A stretch of 25,631 nt of DNA from JBMNRY01 sp050944915. Lineage in GTDB: Bacteria > Bacillota > Limnochordia > JAAZLZ01. The translations under genes were made by a program, and so were the position numbers. Below, piece by piece: positions 15,239-22,617 of this stretch. The notes beneath the pieces are model-generated. The model saw only the letters and a program-made list of their open reading frames with translations, made no database searches and had not been told where the DNA came from. How positions within the stretch are numbered: the first letter of the stretch is position 1; each line of letters starts with the position of its first letter. Location of the stretch: NCBI GenBank assembly GCA_050944915.1, contig JBMNRY010000019.1, positions 1 to 25,631 on the forward strand, read 5' to 3'.

Positions 15239-16120
15239 CTAACGGAGATAATCCAGCAGCGTCGGCTGCAGGATCCGGGCACCGGAAGCCAAGGCCGCCT
15301 GGTAGGCATTTTCTTCCATCTTCAGTTCCATGATCACCTTGGCTACATCTATATCTTCCACATCGGAGAGCAATTTAGTCAAATTTAATTGGGCATCGGT
15401 AATCCGCTCGCCCGTCATTTGCAAACGGTTGACCTTGGAGCCTACTTCCGAACGCCACCGTAGGGTATCATCGAGGGCTTGGGTCAATTCTTTTAATACA
15501 TCGTTACCTAAAGCATTGCTATCCCCAGCCTCTAGGGCATCGCGGGCCTTTTCCACCGCTTCGAAAATCTTTTCGAAAACGGCATCGCCCAGCACGTTAT
15601 AAGTCATGGTGATCCCGACACCTAACTCCGCCTGTAACGGTCCTTGATCCCCTTGGTAAACTACCTTTCCATCGGCGTCAAAGGCAAAGGGAGGAGCAGT
15701 CGTCTTTTGACCAGCAAAGATGTAGCGGGCTCCGTGGCTCGAGTTGGCGATATCGACGATCCCTTCCAAAAGTTGGCCCATTTCGTCAGCTAGGGCCTGA
15801 TAGGATTCCTCAGGCAAGCCGCTGCTGGCCCCTCGAATGACCAGCTCCCGGGCCCGATGGAGGGCTTCCCCTACGGCATTGAGGGCACTATCGGTTGTCT
15901 CCAACCAACTGACCATTTCGTCGGCATTGCGCCGGTACTGCTCGATTTCCATCAGTCCCGTTTTCAACCGCATGATCTGGGGAGCACCGGCGGGATTATG
16001 GGATGGTCGGGTGATGGTTTTACCTGAGGAGAGTTGATCGTTTAAACGGGCCAACCGTTCCAGACCCTTATTGAAGTTGCTGAGCATCTGTCTAGCCATC
16101 ATGTTGTTTGTAACACGCAT
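15239..16120 (-). CDS. flgL: Flagellar hook-associated protein 3 FlgL
   Basis: Junction protein between FlgK and the flagellin filament. 293 residues, normal length. The N-terminal flagellin-like coiled-coil domain (RVTNNMMARQMLSNFNKGLERLARLNDQLSSGKTI, with PSHNPAGA) and a matching C-terminal helix (DVEDIDVAKVIMELKMEENAYQAALASGARILQPTLLDYL) are clear; the central region is short. Two ATGs are adjacent; the second (16120) gives better spacing to AGGAGG and the usual MRVT start. Only 12 nt separate it from flgK. Confidence 0.97.
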   Translation of the reverse strand: MRVTNNMMARQMLSNFNKGLERLARLNDQLSSGKTITRPSHNPAGAPQIMRLKTGLMEIEQYRRNADEMVSWLETTDSALNAVGEALHRARELVIRGASSGLPEESYQALADEMGQLLEGIVDIANSSHGARYIFAGQKTTAPPFAFDADGKVVYQGDQGPLQAELGVGITMTYNVLGDAVFEKIFEAVEKARDALEAGDSNALGNDVLKELTQALDDTLRWRSEVGSKVNRLQMTGERITDAQLNLTKLLSDVEDIDVAKVIMELKMEENAYQAALASGARILQPTLLDYLR

Positions 16121-16132
16121 CATCTACACCTC

Positions 16133-17530
16133 CTACCGGCCCACTAATCCCATGCGGTTGATGATGACTTCGATGGCTTCATCCATCGTCGTCGCCAACC
16201 GGGCCGCCGCGTTGTAGGCATGTTGGAAACGGATCAGGTTGGTTAATTCTTCATCGAGGGACACCCCGGCGGTCATTTCCTGTCGGTTATGGAAATGCTC
16301 CAAAATCAGCTGTTGATTGTTGGTCCTCGTTTGGGCCTGTTGACTAGCCACACCGAGGGCGCCCATCATGGCCCCGAAATAATCGTTTAAGGTGGCCGTC
16401 CTGCCGCTCAACAAGGGTTGATGCTGCAGTTGGGCTAAAGCTAAAGCATTTTCCCCATCGCCACGATTGGCCGTCACCCCGGCGGCGATCTTTTCGGGTT
16501 CCGTGATGGCTACATCGATATCGAAGGCAGAACTCCCTTTAAAGAAGGGCCCTGCTTTGACTCCCCCTAAATTGAAGCCTTCTTGATGAATCTCATTGAA
16601 CTTTTCGATGAGGGTGGAGGCTAATTCGTCTAAGTGGGCGATCTGTTCCCTTAAATCTTGATCCCGGAATTCTAACAGGCCGGCTAAAGTGCCCGATTCG
16701 ATGTTGGCCTTTGTTCCCCGGCCGGCCCAGACGATGTCGTAGAACTGGGCGTTTTCCATCTGCCGCACCGCCTCCAAGGCGAAGGCTTTGTCGGCTTCTA
16801 CTAAGAGGCCGCCGCCGATAGTCACCGAGATCATCCCTTGGGAACGTTGGGTAACACTGATGTTGACTAACTTTGATAAATCCGCGAGGAGGAGATCTCG
16901 CTGATCGTAGAGGTCGTTAGGCTGGCCGCCGACGCTGACCACTTTGCCGATCTGGGCGTTCACATCGGCGATCTGTTTGGCCAAGTCATTGATCTCGGCT
17001 ACGGTGATGGCCGCCGTTTGGTTCACATCGGAACGGAGTTCGACCAACTGCCGGCGGGTATCCCGCAGGGCGTCGCTTAAGACACTGCCCCGCTGAAGCA
17101 CCACCGCGCGGACCGATAGATCATCGGGATGGATGCTTAAATCCTGGAGGGATTGCCAAAAGAGGTCCAGGGCTTGGCGGATCCCGTATTCCGACGGCTC
17201 GTTATAAATCGATTCCACTTGGTGCAGTAGATTCTTCCGGGTCTCCCATCGACCTAACTCTTGGGATTCCTGGCGGATTTGTTGATCGGCAAAGCGATCC
17301 CGCACCCGGATGATCTCCGTCACGTTGACCCCCGTCCCTACTTGCCAAGGACCTACCCCCTGATTGCGGGCGGGCACGGGATAGGGATTGGAGGCCGCCA
17401 AGGAAGCTACCTGCCGGGAATAGCCGGGAGTATTCATATTCGCAATATTATGACCGGTGACGTCGATGGCCCTTTGGTGGGCCTGGAGCGCCCGCCGGGC
17501 AATCTCAAGACCAGAAAAGGTTGTCCGCAT
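16133..17530 (-). CDS. flgK: Flagellar hook-associated protein 1 FlgK
   Basis: First hook-filament junction protein. 465 residues, slightly short for the family, where the exposed domain varies. The N-terminal rod-like motif SGLEIARRALQAHQRAIDVTGHNIANMNTPGYSRQ and the C-terminal SLDEELTNLIRFQHAYNAAARLATTMDEAIEVIINRMG form the D0/D1 helices; LAKQIADVNAQI and DQRDLLLADLSKLVNI are typical of the middle. Start is ATG at 17530, SD AGGGGG. It is secreted by the flagellar export apparatus, with FlgN as the likely chaperone encoded just upstream. Confidence 0.97.
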   Translation of the reverse strand: MRTTFSGLEIARRALQAHQRAIDVTGHNIANMNTPGYSRQVASLAASNPYPVPARNQGVGPWQVGTGVNVTEIIRVRDRFADQQIRQESQELGRWETRKNLLHQVESIYNEPSEYGIRQALDLFWQSLQDLSIHPDDLSVRAVVLQRGSVLSDALRDTRRQLVELRSDVNQTAAITVAEINDLAKQIADVNAQIGKVVSVGGQPNDLYDQRDLLLADLSKLVNISVTQRSQGMISVTIGGGLLVEADKAFALEAVRQMENAQFYDIVWAGRGTKANIESGTLAGLLEFRDQDLREQIAHLDELASTLIEKFNEIHQEGFNLGGVKAGPFFKGSSAFDIDVAITEPEKIAAGVTANRGDGENALALAQLQHQPLLSGRTATLNDYFGAMMGALGVASQQAQTRTNNQQLILEHFHNRQEMTAGVSLDEELTNLIRFQHAYNAAARLATTMDEAIEVIINRMGLVGR

Positions 17531-17542
17531 TAACCGTTCCCC

Positions 17543-17950
17543 CTATACCTGAAGATCCAACCAGCTGCCACCCTGGGGGGACTTCTCTCCATAGGTCCCC
17601 TTTTCTTCACCACCGAGGAGGAGATTTAAGGAGAACTGGACGTAACTGAGGCCGGTAGCCAGGAGTTCCTGGTTTTGTCCGTTGATTTCCCCCAGTTCCC
17701 CCAGGAGTTTTTTCAGCTCTCCCAGCAGTTGTTCCAGCTCCGGACTCTCCTCTAAATCTTCTTTCCAGAGGGCTGCCCGCTCTTCTTCCGTCCGCTGGAG
17801 CTGCCTTAAAAGCTGTTCTTCTCCTCCCAGGAGTTCTTCCAGTTTTTCCACGTCTCCGTCTAAAAAGGCCCGCTGCTTATCACGGGCCACGGTGATCAGT
17901 TGGGTGAGGATCTCCCTTTGTCGGTCCAAAATGGGTAAGTAGTCAACCAT
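17543..17950 (-). CDS. flgN: Flagellar export chaperone FlgN
   Basis: 135-residue, largely helical cytoplasmic protein (YvyG in Bacillus) expected to hold FlgK and FlgL before export. Leu/Glu-rich heptads from ~15 to ~110 predict a helical bundle or coiled coil (LEELLGGEEQLLRQLQRTEEERAAL), with INGQNQELLATGLSYVQFSLNLL near the end matching the conserved C-terminal helix. Start is ATG at 17950 with SD GGGAGGG. It lies between flgM and flgK, as in Bacillus. Confidence 0.92.
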   Translation of the reverse strand: MVDYLPILDRQREILTQLITVARDKQRAFLDGDVEKLEELLGGEEQLLRQLQRTEEERAALWKEDLEESPELEQLLGELKKLLGELGEINGQNQELLATGLSYVQFSLNLLLGGEEKGTYGEKSPQGGSWLDLQV

Positions 17951-17964
17951 GATTATCCCTCCCT

Positions 17965-18264
17965 TTAATCTTGGAGGGCCTTATCGACGGCTAACCGCCC
18001 CAACATCTTTTCGGCGATATCCCGCCCCGCCACATGGTAGGTGCCCTTTTGGATGGCCTGGCGCAGTTCCTTCACCCGGTCCATCCGGACATCCGGGGTT
18101 TCCTGCAGTTTTTTCCAGATGGCTTGCAGTTCTTGGGCTTCCTTAGATAGGTTGACACCATCGGCTGCCTTGCTGGCAGGTTGCATTTGGTTGATGTTGT
18201 TGGCGATCATTTTACGCCCATAAAGGCGGCTGACTTGTTGAATCTGTTTATCGGAGATCATCAT
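17965..18264 (-). CDS. flgM: Anti-sigma-D factor FlgM
   Basis: Small, probably intrinsically flexible protein (98-99 residues) that binds the flagellar sigma factor until the hook is complete. Seen: an N-terminal SDKQIQQVSRLYG, then NLSKEAQELQAIWKKLQETPDVRMDRVKELRQAIQKGTYHVAGRDIAEKML, the sigma-binding C-terminal helices typical of Gram-positive FlgM. Two ATGs in tandem (18264 and 18261) after a GGGGG-containing SD. A separate sigma-D promoter lies upstream, so FlgM is made both from the operon and under the sigma factor it inhibits. Confidence 0.96.
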   Translation of the reverse strand: MMISDKQIQQVSRLYGRKMIANNINQMQPASKAADGVNLSKEAQELQAIWKKLQETPDVRMDRVKELRQAIQKGTYHVAGRDIAEKMLGRLAVDKALQD

Positions 18265-18297
18265 TTGCTAAAACCCCCGTTTCTCCACTTACCCATA

Positions 18298-18325
18298 GTT
18301 TCGGCTGCTGGGGAGAAAAACTTTA
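18298..18325 (-). promoter_or_regulatory. Predicted sigma-D (sigma-28) promoter of flgM
   Basis: Minus strand: TAAAGTTT at 18325-18318, a 12-nt spacer, and GCCGAAAC at 18305-18298. The -35 equals the sigma-28 consensus and the -10 differs from GCCGATAA at two positions. The -35 begins on the TAA stop codon of yvyF. The start site falls about 30 nt before flgM, which gives negative feedback as known for flgM in other bacteria. Confidence 0.75.
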
Positions 18326-18715
18326 TGAAAAATATCCTTTTCTGGGGCTGCGGTAATGGAGCCGGCCTTGACGCTTTTGCTGGGATTCTTCTTCAGGAGA
18401 ACTAGGTCCACCAAAAATTTCCCGTTGGCAATCGTCACAGAGCCGACCGGAGGAGATCATTTTTCCACAACCATCACAAGAGACTTGCAAAGAAGAATAG
18501 GCCATCAAACGGCCTTCCCGCACATACTCCTCCAACTTCCACATTTCCACACCGGTCCCTTGATGGACTTCCACCATGGTCGCTCCGGGATGCTTCCGCA
18601 GATAGGTGCGCACCAGTTCAAAGGTCTTGTGCTCCTCTTCGCGACAAGTGGGACACAGTTTTTCATAGGTGTACTTAAACAATTGGCCACACTGGGGACA
18701 ATTTTTGACCTTCAT
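18323..18715 (-). CDS. yvyF: Flagellar operon protein YvyF (putative zinc-ribbon regulator)
   Basis: 130 residues. Two Cys clusters frame a helical centre: CPQCG..CPTC at residues 6-24 and CDGCG..CDDC near 80-95, which probably bind zinc. The middle (ELVRTYLRKHPGATMVEVHQGTGVEMWKLEEYVREGRL) looks like a winged-helix or DNA-binding segment. The family is always found beside flgM and comF; its precise role is not settled. Start is ATG at 18715 with SD AGGGGG that overlaps the comFC stop. The stop TAA is shared with the flgM promoter -35. Confidence 0.9.
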   Translation of the reverse strand: MKVKNCPQCGQLFKYTYEKLCPTCREEEHKTFELVRTYLRKHPGATMVEVHQGTGVEMWKLEEYVREGRLMAYSSLQVSCDGCGKMISSGRLCDDCQREIFGGPSSPEEESQQKRQGRLHYRSPRKGYFS

Positions 18716-18720
18716 CCTGA

Positions 18721-19407
18721 TTACCCCCTATCGGTTTGTTCACTGATTGCTAAGACACACAGATTAACGGCCGCGGCGCCGGCCTCTAGCAAGGCCTGGG
18801 CCGCATGGTAGCCCGTCGCCCCCGTTGTTAAGACATCATCGATGAGCAAGATCCGTTTGCCCTTCAAGGGTACCACATCGAGCCCTCGAAAAGCTCCAGC
18901 TACGTTCTCCCACCGCTGCCGGCCAACCAATTGGGCCTGGGGAGCCGTCGGTCGGATCCGTTCCAGAACCCCGGCGGTCAATCTACGGCTGAGCTGTTTA
19001 CTTAAACCCTGGGCGATGAGGTAACTTTGATCATAACCCCTGGTCATTAGTCGCTGTCCATGGACAGGGATCCACGTGATGAGCTGGCAACTGCGCAAAT
19101 CCCCATCTTCGAGGACGACCCCCGCTAACAAACGACCGAAGGATTCCCCCAATTGCCGTTGACCGCCGAACTTTAGCCGGCGGATCTGTTCCTTGAGGTT
19201 GCCTTGGTAATAACCTAGGGCACCGACCTTCCCCCAAGGAAAAAGGGGCCAGGGGCGGATCAATCCTCCCGTCAAGAGGGGAAAAGCTTCCCAACAACGG
19301 GAACAAAGGACATCGGTTTCTCTTGGTAATGGGCTTTGGCAAAAGGCGCATCCGGGTGGTTCTGGGAACAAAAGCTCCAGGGCCGTCCGGCCCCATTTTC
19401 CCAGCAT
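18721..19407 (-). CDS. comFC: ComF family phosphoribosyltransferase-like protein
   Basis: 228 residues. An N-terminal zinc finger (CAFCQSPLPRETDVLCSRCWEAF) is followed by a type I PRTase fold: KEQIRRLKFGGQRQLGESFG, PVHGQRLMTRGYDQSYLIAQGLSKQL and the PRPP loop ILLIDDVLTTGATG near residue 190. ComFC is needed for uptake of transforming DNA in competent bacteria; the reaction is unknown. comFA is not adjacent, so the full comF operon is absent here. Start is ATG at 19407 after AGGGGGTGGG. It heads the flagellar cluster, as in Bacillus. Confidence 0.95.
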   Translation of the reverse strand: MLGKWGRTALELLFPEPPGCAFCQSPLPRETDVLCSRCWEAFPLLTGGLIRPWPLFPWGKVGALGYYQGNLKEQIRRLKFGGQRQLGESFGRLLAGVVLEDGDLRSCQLITWIPVHGQRLMTRGYDQSYLIAQGLSKQLSRRLTAGVLERIRPTAPQAQLVGRQRWENVAGAFRGLDVVPLKGKRILLIDDVLTTGATGYHAAQALLEAGAAAVNLCVLAISEQTDRG

Positions 19408-19528
19408 CTTCCCACCCCCTGCCTAAACTTTCGGCAAGGACATTGGCTTTCCTTCCCAGGGTGACCCCGGAAAAGAATCTCCTTGGTGAAGCAAAAAAGG
19501 GGCGGGGGGAGGTTGAAAAATAGGCGCG

Positions 19529-19556
19529 AAAAAAGCACGCCGGGGATCCGACGTGC
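19529..19556 (-). terminator. Intrinsic terminator after the nitronate monooxygenase gene
   Basis: Minus strand: GCACGTCGG, 4-nt loop, CCGGCGTGC (9 bp with one G-T pair) then six T's. It closes the 19565-20521 gene 8 nt after its stop and isolates it from the comFC-flagellar cluster. The remaining gap to comFC (19408-19528) has no promoter I can call with confidence. Confidence 0.85.
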
Positions 19557-19564
19557 CGGTGAGC

Positions 19565-20521
19565 TTAGGCGGGGGAAGCTAAGGCTTCTTCCAGCTGCCT
19601 GGCTAACCGATCCATAATCTCCTGGACCGGCAGAATAGATTTGATCCTGTGGACTTCCTCGCCGGCAAAGACGAGGCCGTCCTCCACATCACCTTGGACG
19701 GAGCGGCGTAAGACATCGAGGATACAATACTTCGTACTGCATTTTTTCAGACACCGGTTGCACTTGACGATGCCCAGCTTACCTTGGGAAGTAAGCAAAT
19801 CGGTGAACCGATTTCGTAGGGCCCGACCAGGTAAGCCCACGGGGCTTTCGATGAGGACCACATCATCCTTAGTGCTGTTGACGTATTTTTCCTTAAAGGC
19901 CGGGTGAGCCTCACATTCGGTGCTGGCTACAAAGCGGGTCCCCATTTGGACCCCGTCGGCACCGAGTTTGATCATAGCTGCGATATCGTAGCCATCCATG
20001 ATCCCTCCGGCGGCCACGATGGGGATGCTAACCGCTTGGCGCACCTCAGGGAGGATCTCGGCTACGGGACGATCGGTACCTAAATGGCCCCCCGCTTCCT
20101 TCCCTTCCACGACGACGGCGGCGGCACCCAATTTTTCCGCGAGCTTAGCCAGTCGGTCGGAAGAGACTACGGGGATGACGGGGACGTCATGTTCCTTACC
20201 CCAAGTGAACATATCCCGGGAAAAACCTGCTCCCGAAACGATGAAGTCCACTTTTTCCCGCATCGCGGCCAACACTAGGTCGGCAAACTCCTTCACGGCG
20301 AAGAGAACGTTGACCCCGATGTAGCCGCTGGTCGTCTCCCGGGCTTTACGGATTTCCTGGATCAATTCTTGGACCTTCAAGCCCGTCCCGGCGATGGTGC
20401 CAATGCCGCCGGCATTAGCCACTGCCGCCGCCAATTTACCGGTGGATACGGCCACAGCCATCCCACCCTGAATAATAGGCAATTTAGGCTTCATATGGGC
20501 AATTCTCAGTTTTGGAAGCAC
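19565..20521 (-). CDS. Nitronate monooxygenase / FabK-like FMN enzyme
   Basis: 318-residue TIM-barrel flavoprotein of the nitronate monooxygenase (2-nitropropane dioxygenase)/enoyl-ACP reductase II group. Seen: PIIQGGMAVAVSTGKLAAAVANAGGIGTIAG at the N-terminus, the active-site EAGGHLG near 150, and phosphate-binding VAAGGIMDG..GADGVQMGTRFVAS. Members may oxidise alkyl nitronates or reduce enoyl-ACP; sequence alone does not decide. A C-terminal cluster CNRCLKKCSTKYC could bind a metal or Fe-S group. Start is GTG at 20521 with SD AGGGAGG. No fatty-acid gene is adjacent. It has its own promoter, leader palindrome and terminator, so it is monocistronic. Confidence 0.9.
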   Translation of the reverse strand: MLPKLRIAHMKPKLPIIQGGMAVAVSTGKLAAAVANAGGIGTIAGTGLKVQELIQEIRKARETTSGYIGVNVLFAVKEFADLVLAAMREKVDFIVSGAGFSRDMFTWGKEHDVPVIPVVSSDRLAKLAEKLGAAAVVVEGKEAGGHLGTDRPVAEILPEVRQAVSIPIVAAGGIMDGYDIAAMIKLGADGVQMGTRFVASTECEAHPAFKEKYVNSTKDDVVLIESPVGLPGRALRNRFTDLLTSQGKLGIVKCNRCLKKCSTKYCILDVLRRSVQGDVEDGLVFAGEEVHRIKSILPVQEIMDRLARQLEEALASPA

Positions 20522-20538
20522 TCTAATCCTCCCTACAC

Positions 20539-20558
20539 GGCAAAGGGAGCCCTTTGCC
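20539..20558 (-). repeat. Perfect 9-bp inverted repeat in the leader of the nitronate monooxygenase gene
   Basis: GGCAAAGGG, 2-nt centre, CCCTTTGCC, between the promoter (-10 ends at 20592) and the SD at about 20530. As DNA it is a plausible repressor operator downstream of the start site; as RNA it forms a hairpin 8-14 nt before the SD. No T-run follows, so it is not a terminator. Confidence 0.65.
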
Positions 20559-20591
20559 TAAACGAAGATATACTAGTAATTAATTAGGTAG

Positions 20592-20620
20592 AGTATACCA
20601 CTCTTAGGGTGTGCTAACAA
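20592..20620 (-). promoter_or_regulatory. Predicted sigma-A promoter of the nitronate monooxygenase gene
   Basis: Minus strand: TTGTTA (20620-20615), 17-nt spacer, TATACT (20597-20592). 4/6 and 5/6 matches at ideal spacing, about 70 nt before the GTG start, in the otherwise gene-free gap between arsC-like and nitronate monooxygenase genes. Confidence 0.7.
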
Positions 20621-20649
20621 GGAGGAAATATGACAGGGAGAGGGCTTCT

Positions 20650-21057
20650 CTATTCCCCCGTCTGGAGGAATTCATCGATCCGCCGGTAAATCAAATCCCG
20701 GACCCGGCGGAACTCCTCTAGGATCTCCTCCCTGCTCCCCTGGGCTTGAGCGGGATCGGGAAAGGGCCAGTGATATCTCTTGATCTGGGCAGGCAACAGG
20801 GGACAGCGTTCATGGGCATCACCGCAGAGGGTGATCACGCAATCCATGGAGGCCAGAGTTGATTGGTCGAGGATATCGGAGGTCTGACTGCTTATATCAA
20901 TCCCGATCTCGGCCATGACCTCCACCGCCAGGGGATTAAGCCCCTGGGCTTCTAACCCAGCGCTGTAGATTTCATGATCTTTACCGATGGCCTTGGCGAT
21001 CCCTTCCGCCATTTGACTGCGGCAGGAATTGCCTGTACATAAAAACATAATCCGCAT
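20650..21057 (-). CDS. ArsC-like arsenate reductase (thioredoxin-coupled, LMW-PTP fold)
   Basis: 135 residues. The low-molecular-weight phosphatase P-loop CTGNSCRSQ starts at Cys7, and the redox pair lies in CGDAHERCP, about 70 and 77 residues later, the three-cysteine arrangement of thioredoxin-linked ArsC, which reduces arsenate to arsenite. The general-acid loop is WPFPDPAQAQG. Plain tyrosine phosphatases of this fold lack the CxxxxxxC pair, so arsenate reductase is preferred. Start is ATG at 21057 after GGAGGAAGAGG. No arsR, arsB or acr3 is adjacent, so an arsenite exporter would have to be elsewhere. Confidence 0.9.
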   Translation of the reverse strand: MRIMFLCTGNSCRSQMAEGIAKAIGKDHEIYSAGLEAQGLNPLAVEVMAEIGIDISSQTSDILDQSTLASMDCVITLCGDAHERCPLLPAQIKRYHWPFPDPAQAQGSREEILEEFRRVRDLIYRRIDEFLQTGE

Positions 21058-21123
21058 CCTCTTCCTCCACCCTCCATCTGTGGTCGCTAATGAGTCTCCC
21101 CCGAAATGTTCTTTCCAGGAAGG

Positions 21124-21153
21124 AAGGGCCGGCGGTAGTCACCGTCGGCCCTT
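21124..21153 (-). terminator. Hairpin after the malic enzyme gene
   Basis: 13-nt arms (AAGGGCCGACGGT / ACCGCCGGCCCTT on the minus strand) with one internal A-C mismatch and a GACT loop, 30 nt after the malic enzyme stop. Strong stem but no T-run (continues CCTTCC), so an atypical terminator or 3'-end stabiliser. Confidence 0.6.
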
Positions 21154-21182
21154 GAACATCTATTGGAACGAACCTTTAGAGT

Positions 21183-22520
21183 CTACTCTTCGTCCGGTTG
21201 GGGGACAAAGCCTTGTTCGCTGTAGAGCTGTGCAGCCCGGCGGGCCCGCTCGATCACGGCCTTGGCGTAACTGTAGAGCTCATCACCAGTCTTTTCAATG
21301 CGGGCTACCCCTTGTTCGATGGCCTTTAAGCCGACAGCCCGAGCCAACCGGGGGAACACATCCCAATCATCCATGGTGGGGATGATGTAGTCTTCATGGA
21401 TCCCTTTATCTTCGGCACAGCGGGCCAGTTCACGGGCGGCGGCCACACTCATCTCATCGGTGATGGTCCGGGCCCGGACATCGAGGGCCCCACGGAAGAT
21501 GCCGGGGAAGCCCACGGAGTTGTTCACCTGGTTGGGGAAGTCGGAACGACCGGTAGCCACGATCACGGCCCCCCCTTCTTTAGCCTCCCAAGGCCAAATC
21601 TCGGGGACGGGATTGGCACAAGCGAAGACGATGGGATCCTGGGCCATAGCCTGGATCCATTCCTTCTTGATCACATCGGGCCCAGGTTGGGAAAGGGCAA
21701 TGACGGCATCGGCGCCTTCCATGGCTTCAGGGATCCCGCCGGTGACTCCCCGACCGTTGGTTATCTCACACATCTCCCATTTTTCCCGATGGCTGTCTTT
21801 AAGTTCCACCCGACCGGGATGAAGGGCACCTTTGCTGTCGCACATGACGACGTTTTTCGGATCGACTCCCGCGGCAAACAACAGCTTAGCCGTCCGAATA
21901 TTGGCGGCACCGGCACCGATGAGGGCCAGCTTCAAAGTAGATAGATCTTTGCCCACCAGTTTAACGGCGTTGATCAAACCGGCCAAGGTGACACAAGCGG
22001 TACCCTGCTGGTCGTCGTGGAAGACGGGAATATCCATTTCCTCCCGCAGGCGCTCTAGAATCTCGAAACATTTGGGTTGGGCGATATCTTCTAAGTTAAT
22101 CCCACCGAAGGAGGGGCCCATTAATTTGACGGCCCGGATGAATTCCTCGGGATCCTCGGTATCGAGACAAATCGGTACAGCATCGACGCCACCGAGATAT
22201 TTAAACAGGAGGGCTTTGCCTTCCATCACAGGCATAGCCGCCTCAGGACCTATATTCCCTAAGCCCAGGACCCGGGTGCCGTCGGAAATTACGGCGACGG
22301 TATTGCCTTTGTTGGTGTATTCGTAGACCAAATCCCGGTTTTTTTGAATCTCTTTACAGGGTGCTGCCACACCGGGGGAATACCAAATGGCAAAATCGTC
22401 GAAGTTACGGATAAAACATTTGGGAATCGTCTCAATTTTCCCCTGACAAAGGGGATGATACTTCAAGGCATCCTCCGCTGGCTTTTGCGCTTTGGCCAAT
22501 AGTCGTTCCTTATCCTGCAC
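21183..22520 (-). CDS. NAD(P)-dependent malic enzyme
   Basis: Oxidative decarboxylation of malate to pyruvate and CO2 with NAD(P)+. About 445 residues, the short bacterial type. Seen: catalytic YSPGVAAPC and the Lys in EGKALLFKYLGG, divalent-metal residues in INLEDI and FHDDQQGTA, the Rossmann motif GAGAANIRTAKLL, and a conserved FACANPVPEI and SDFPNQVNNSVGFPG. Start is GTG at 22520 with GGAAGGGAG upstream; a TTG at 22553 is in frame but has no SD. It lies between an M29-type gene and arsC-like gene, with hairpins on both sides, so it may be transcribed alone. Cofactor preference is not obvious. Confidence 0.96.
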   Translation of the reverse strand: MQDKERLLAKAQKPAEDALKYHPLCQGKIETIPKCFIRNFDDFAIWYSPGVAAPCKEIQKNRDLVYEYTNKGNTVAVISDGTRVLGLGNIGPEAAMPVMEGKALLFKYLGGVDAVPICLDTEDPEEFIRAVKLMGPSFGGINLEDIAQPKCFEILERLREEMDIPVFHDDQQGTACVTLAGLINAVKLVGKDLSTLKLALIGAGAANIRTAKLLFAAGVDPKNVVMCDSKGALHPGRVELKDSHREKWEMCEITNGRGVTGGIPEAMEGADAVIALSQPGPDVIKKEWIQAMAQDPIVFACANPVPEIWPWEAKEGGAVIVATGRSDFPNQVNNSVGFPGIFRGALDVRARTITDEMSVAAARELARCAEDKGIHEDYIIPTMDDWDVFPRLARAVGLKAIEQGVARIEKTGDELYSYAKAVIERARRAAQLYSEQGFVPQPDEE

Positions 22521-22594
22521 CTTAGCCCACTCCCTTCCTCTGTTGGTTACCAAATTGTTCCTGGTAGCTCATACCACGCCAGAACCGAAGATTC

Positions 22595-22616
22595 CTCCCC
22601 AGGTTGGACTGGGGAG
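22595..22616 (-). terminator. Hairpin after the aminopeptidase-like gene
   Basis: Perfect 8-bp stem CTCCCCAG/CTGGGGAG with a 6-nt loop, directly after the stop at 22618. No T-run follows on the minus strand (GAATCTTCGG). Probable weak terminator or processing site in the 97-nt gap before malic enzyme. Confidence 0.6.
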
Positions 22617-22617
22617 A

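Noticed and set aside
19408..19460. GCCGAAAG before comFC as a sigma-D -10
   Set aside because: The matching -35 position reads GAAGGAAA, with only three of eight matches to TAAAGTTT.
20630..20689. Plus-strand mini-ORF of 19 codons with a perfect AAGGAGG before its ATG
   Set aside because: No plus-strand promoter at proper spacing, runs antisense into the arsC-like gene, and the SD-like bases overlap the -35 region of the opposite promoter; probably chance.
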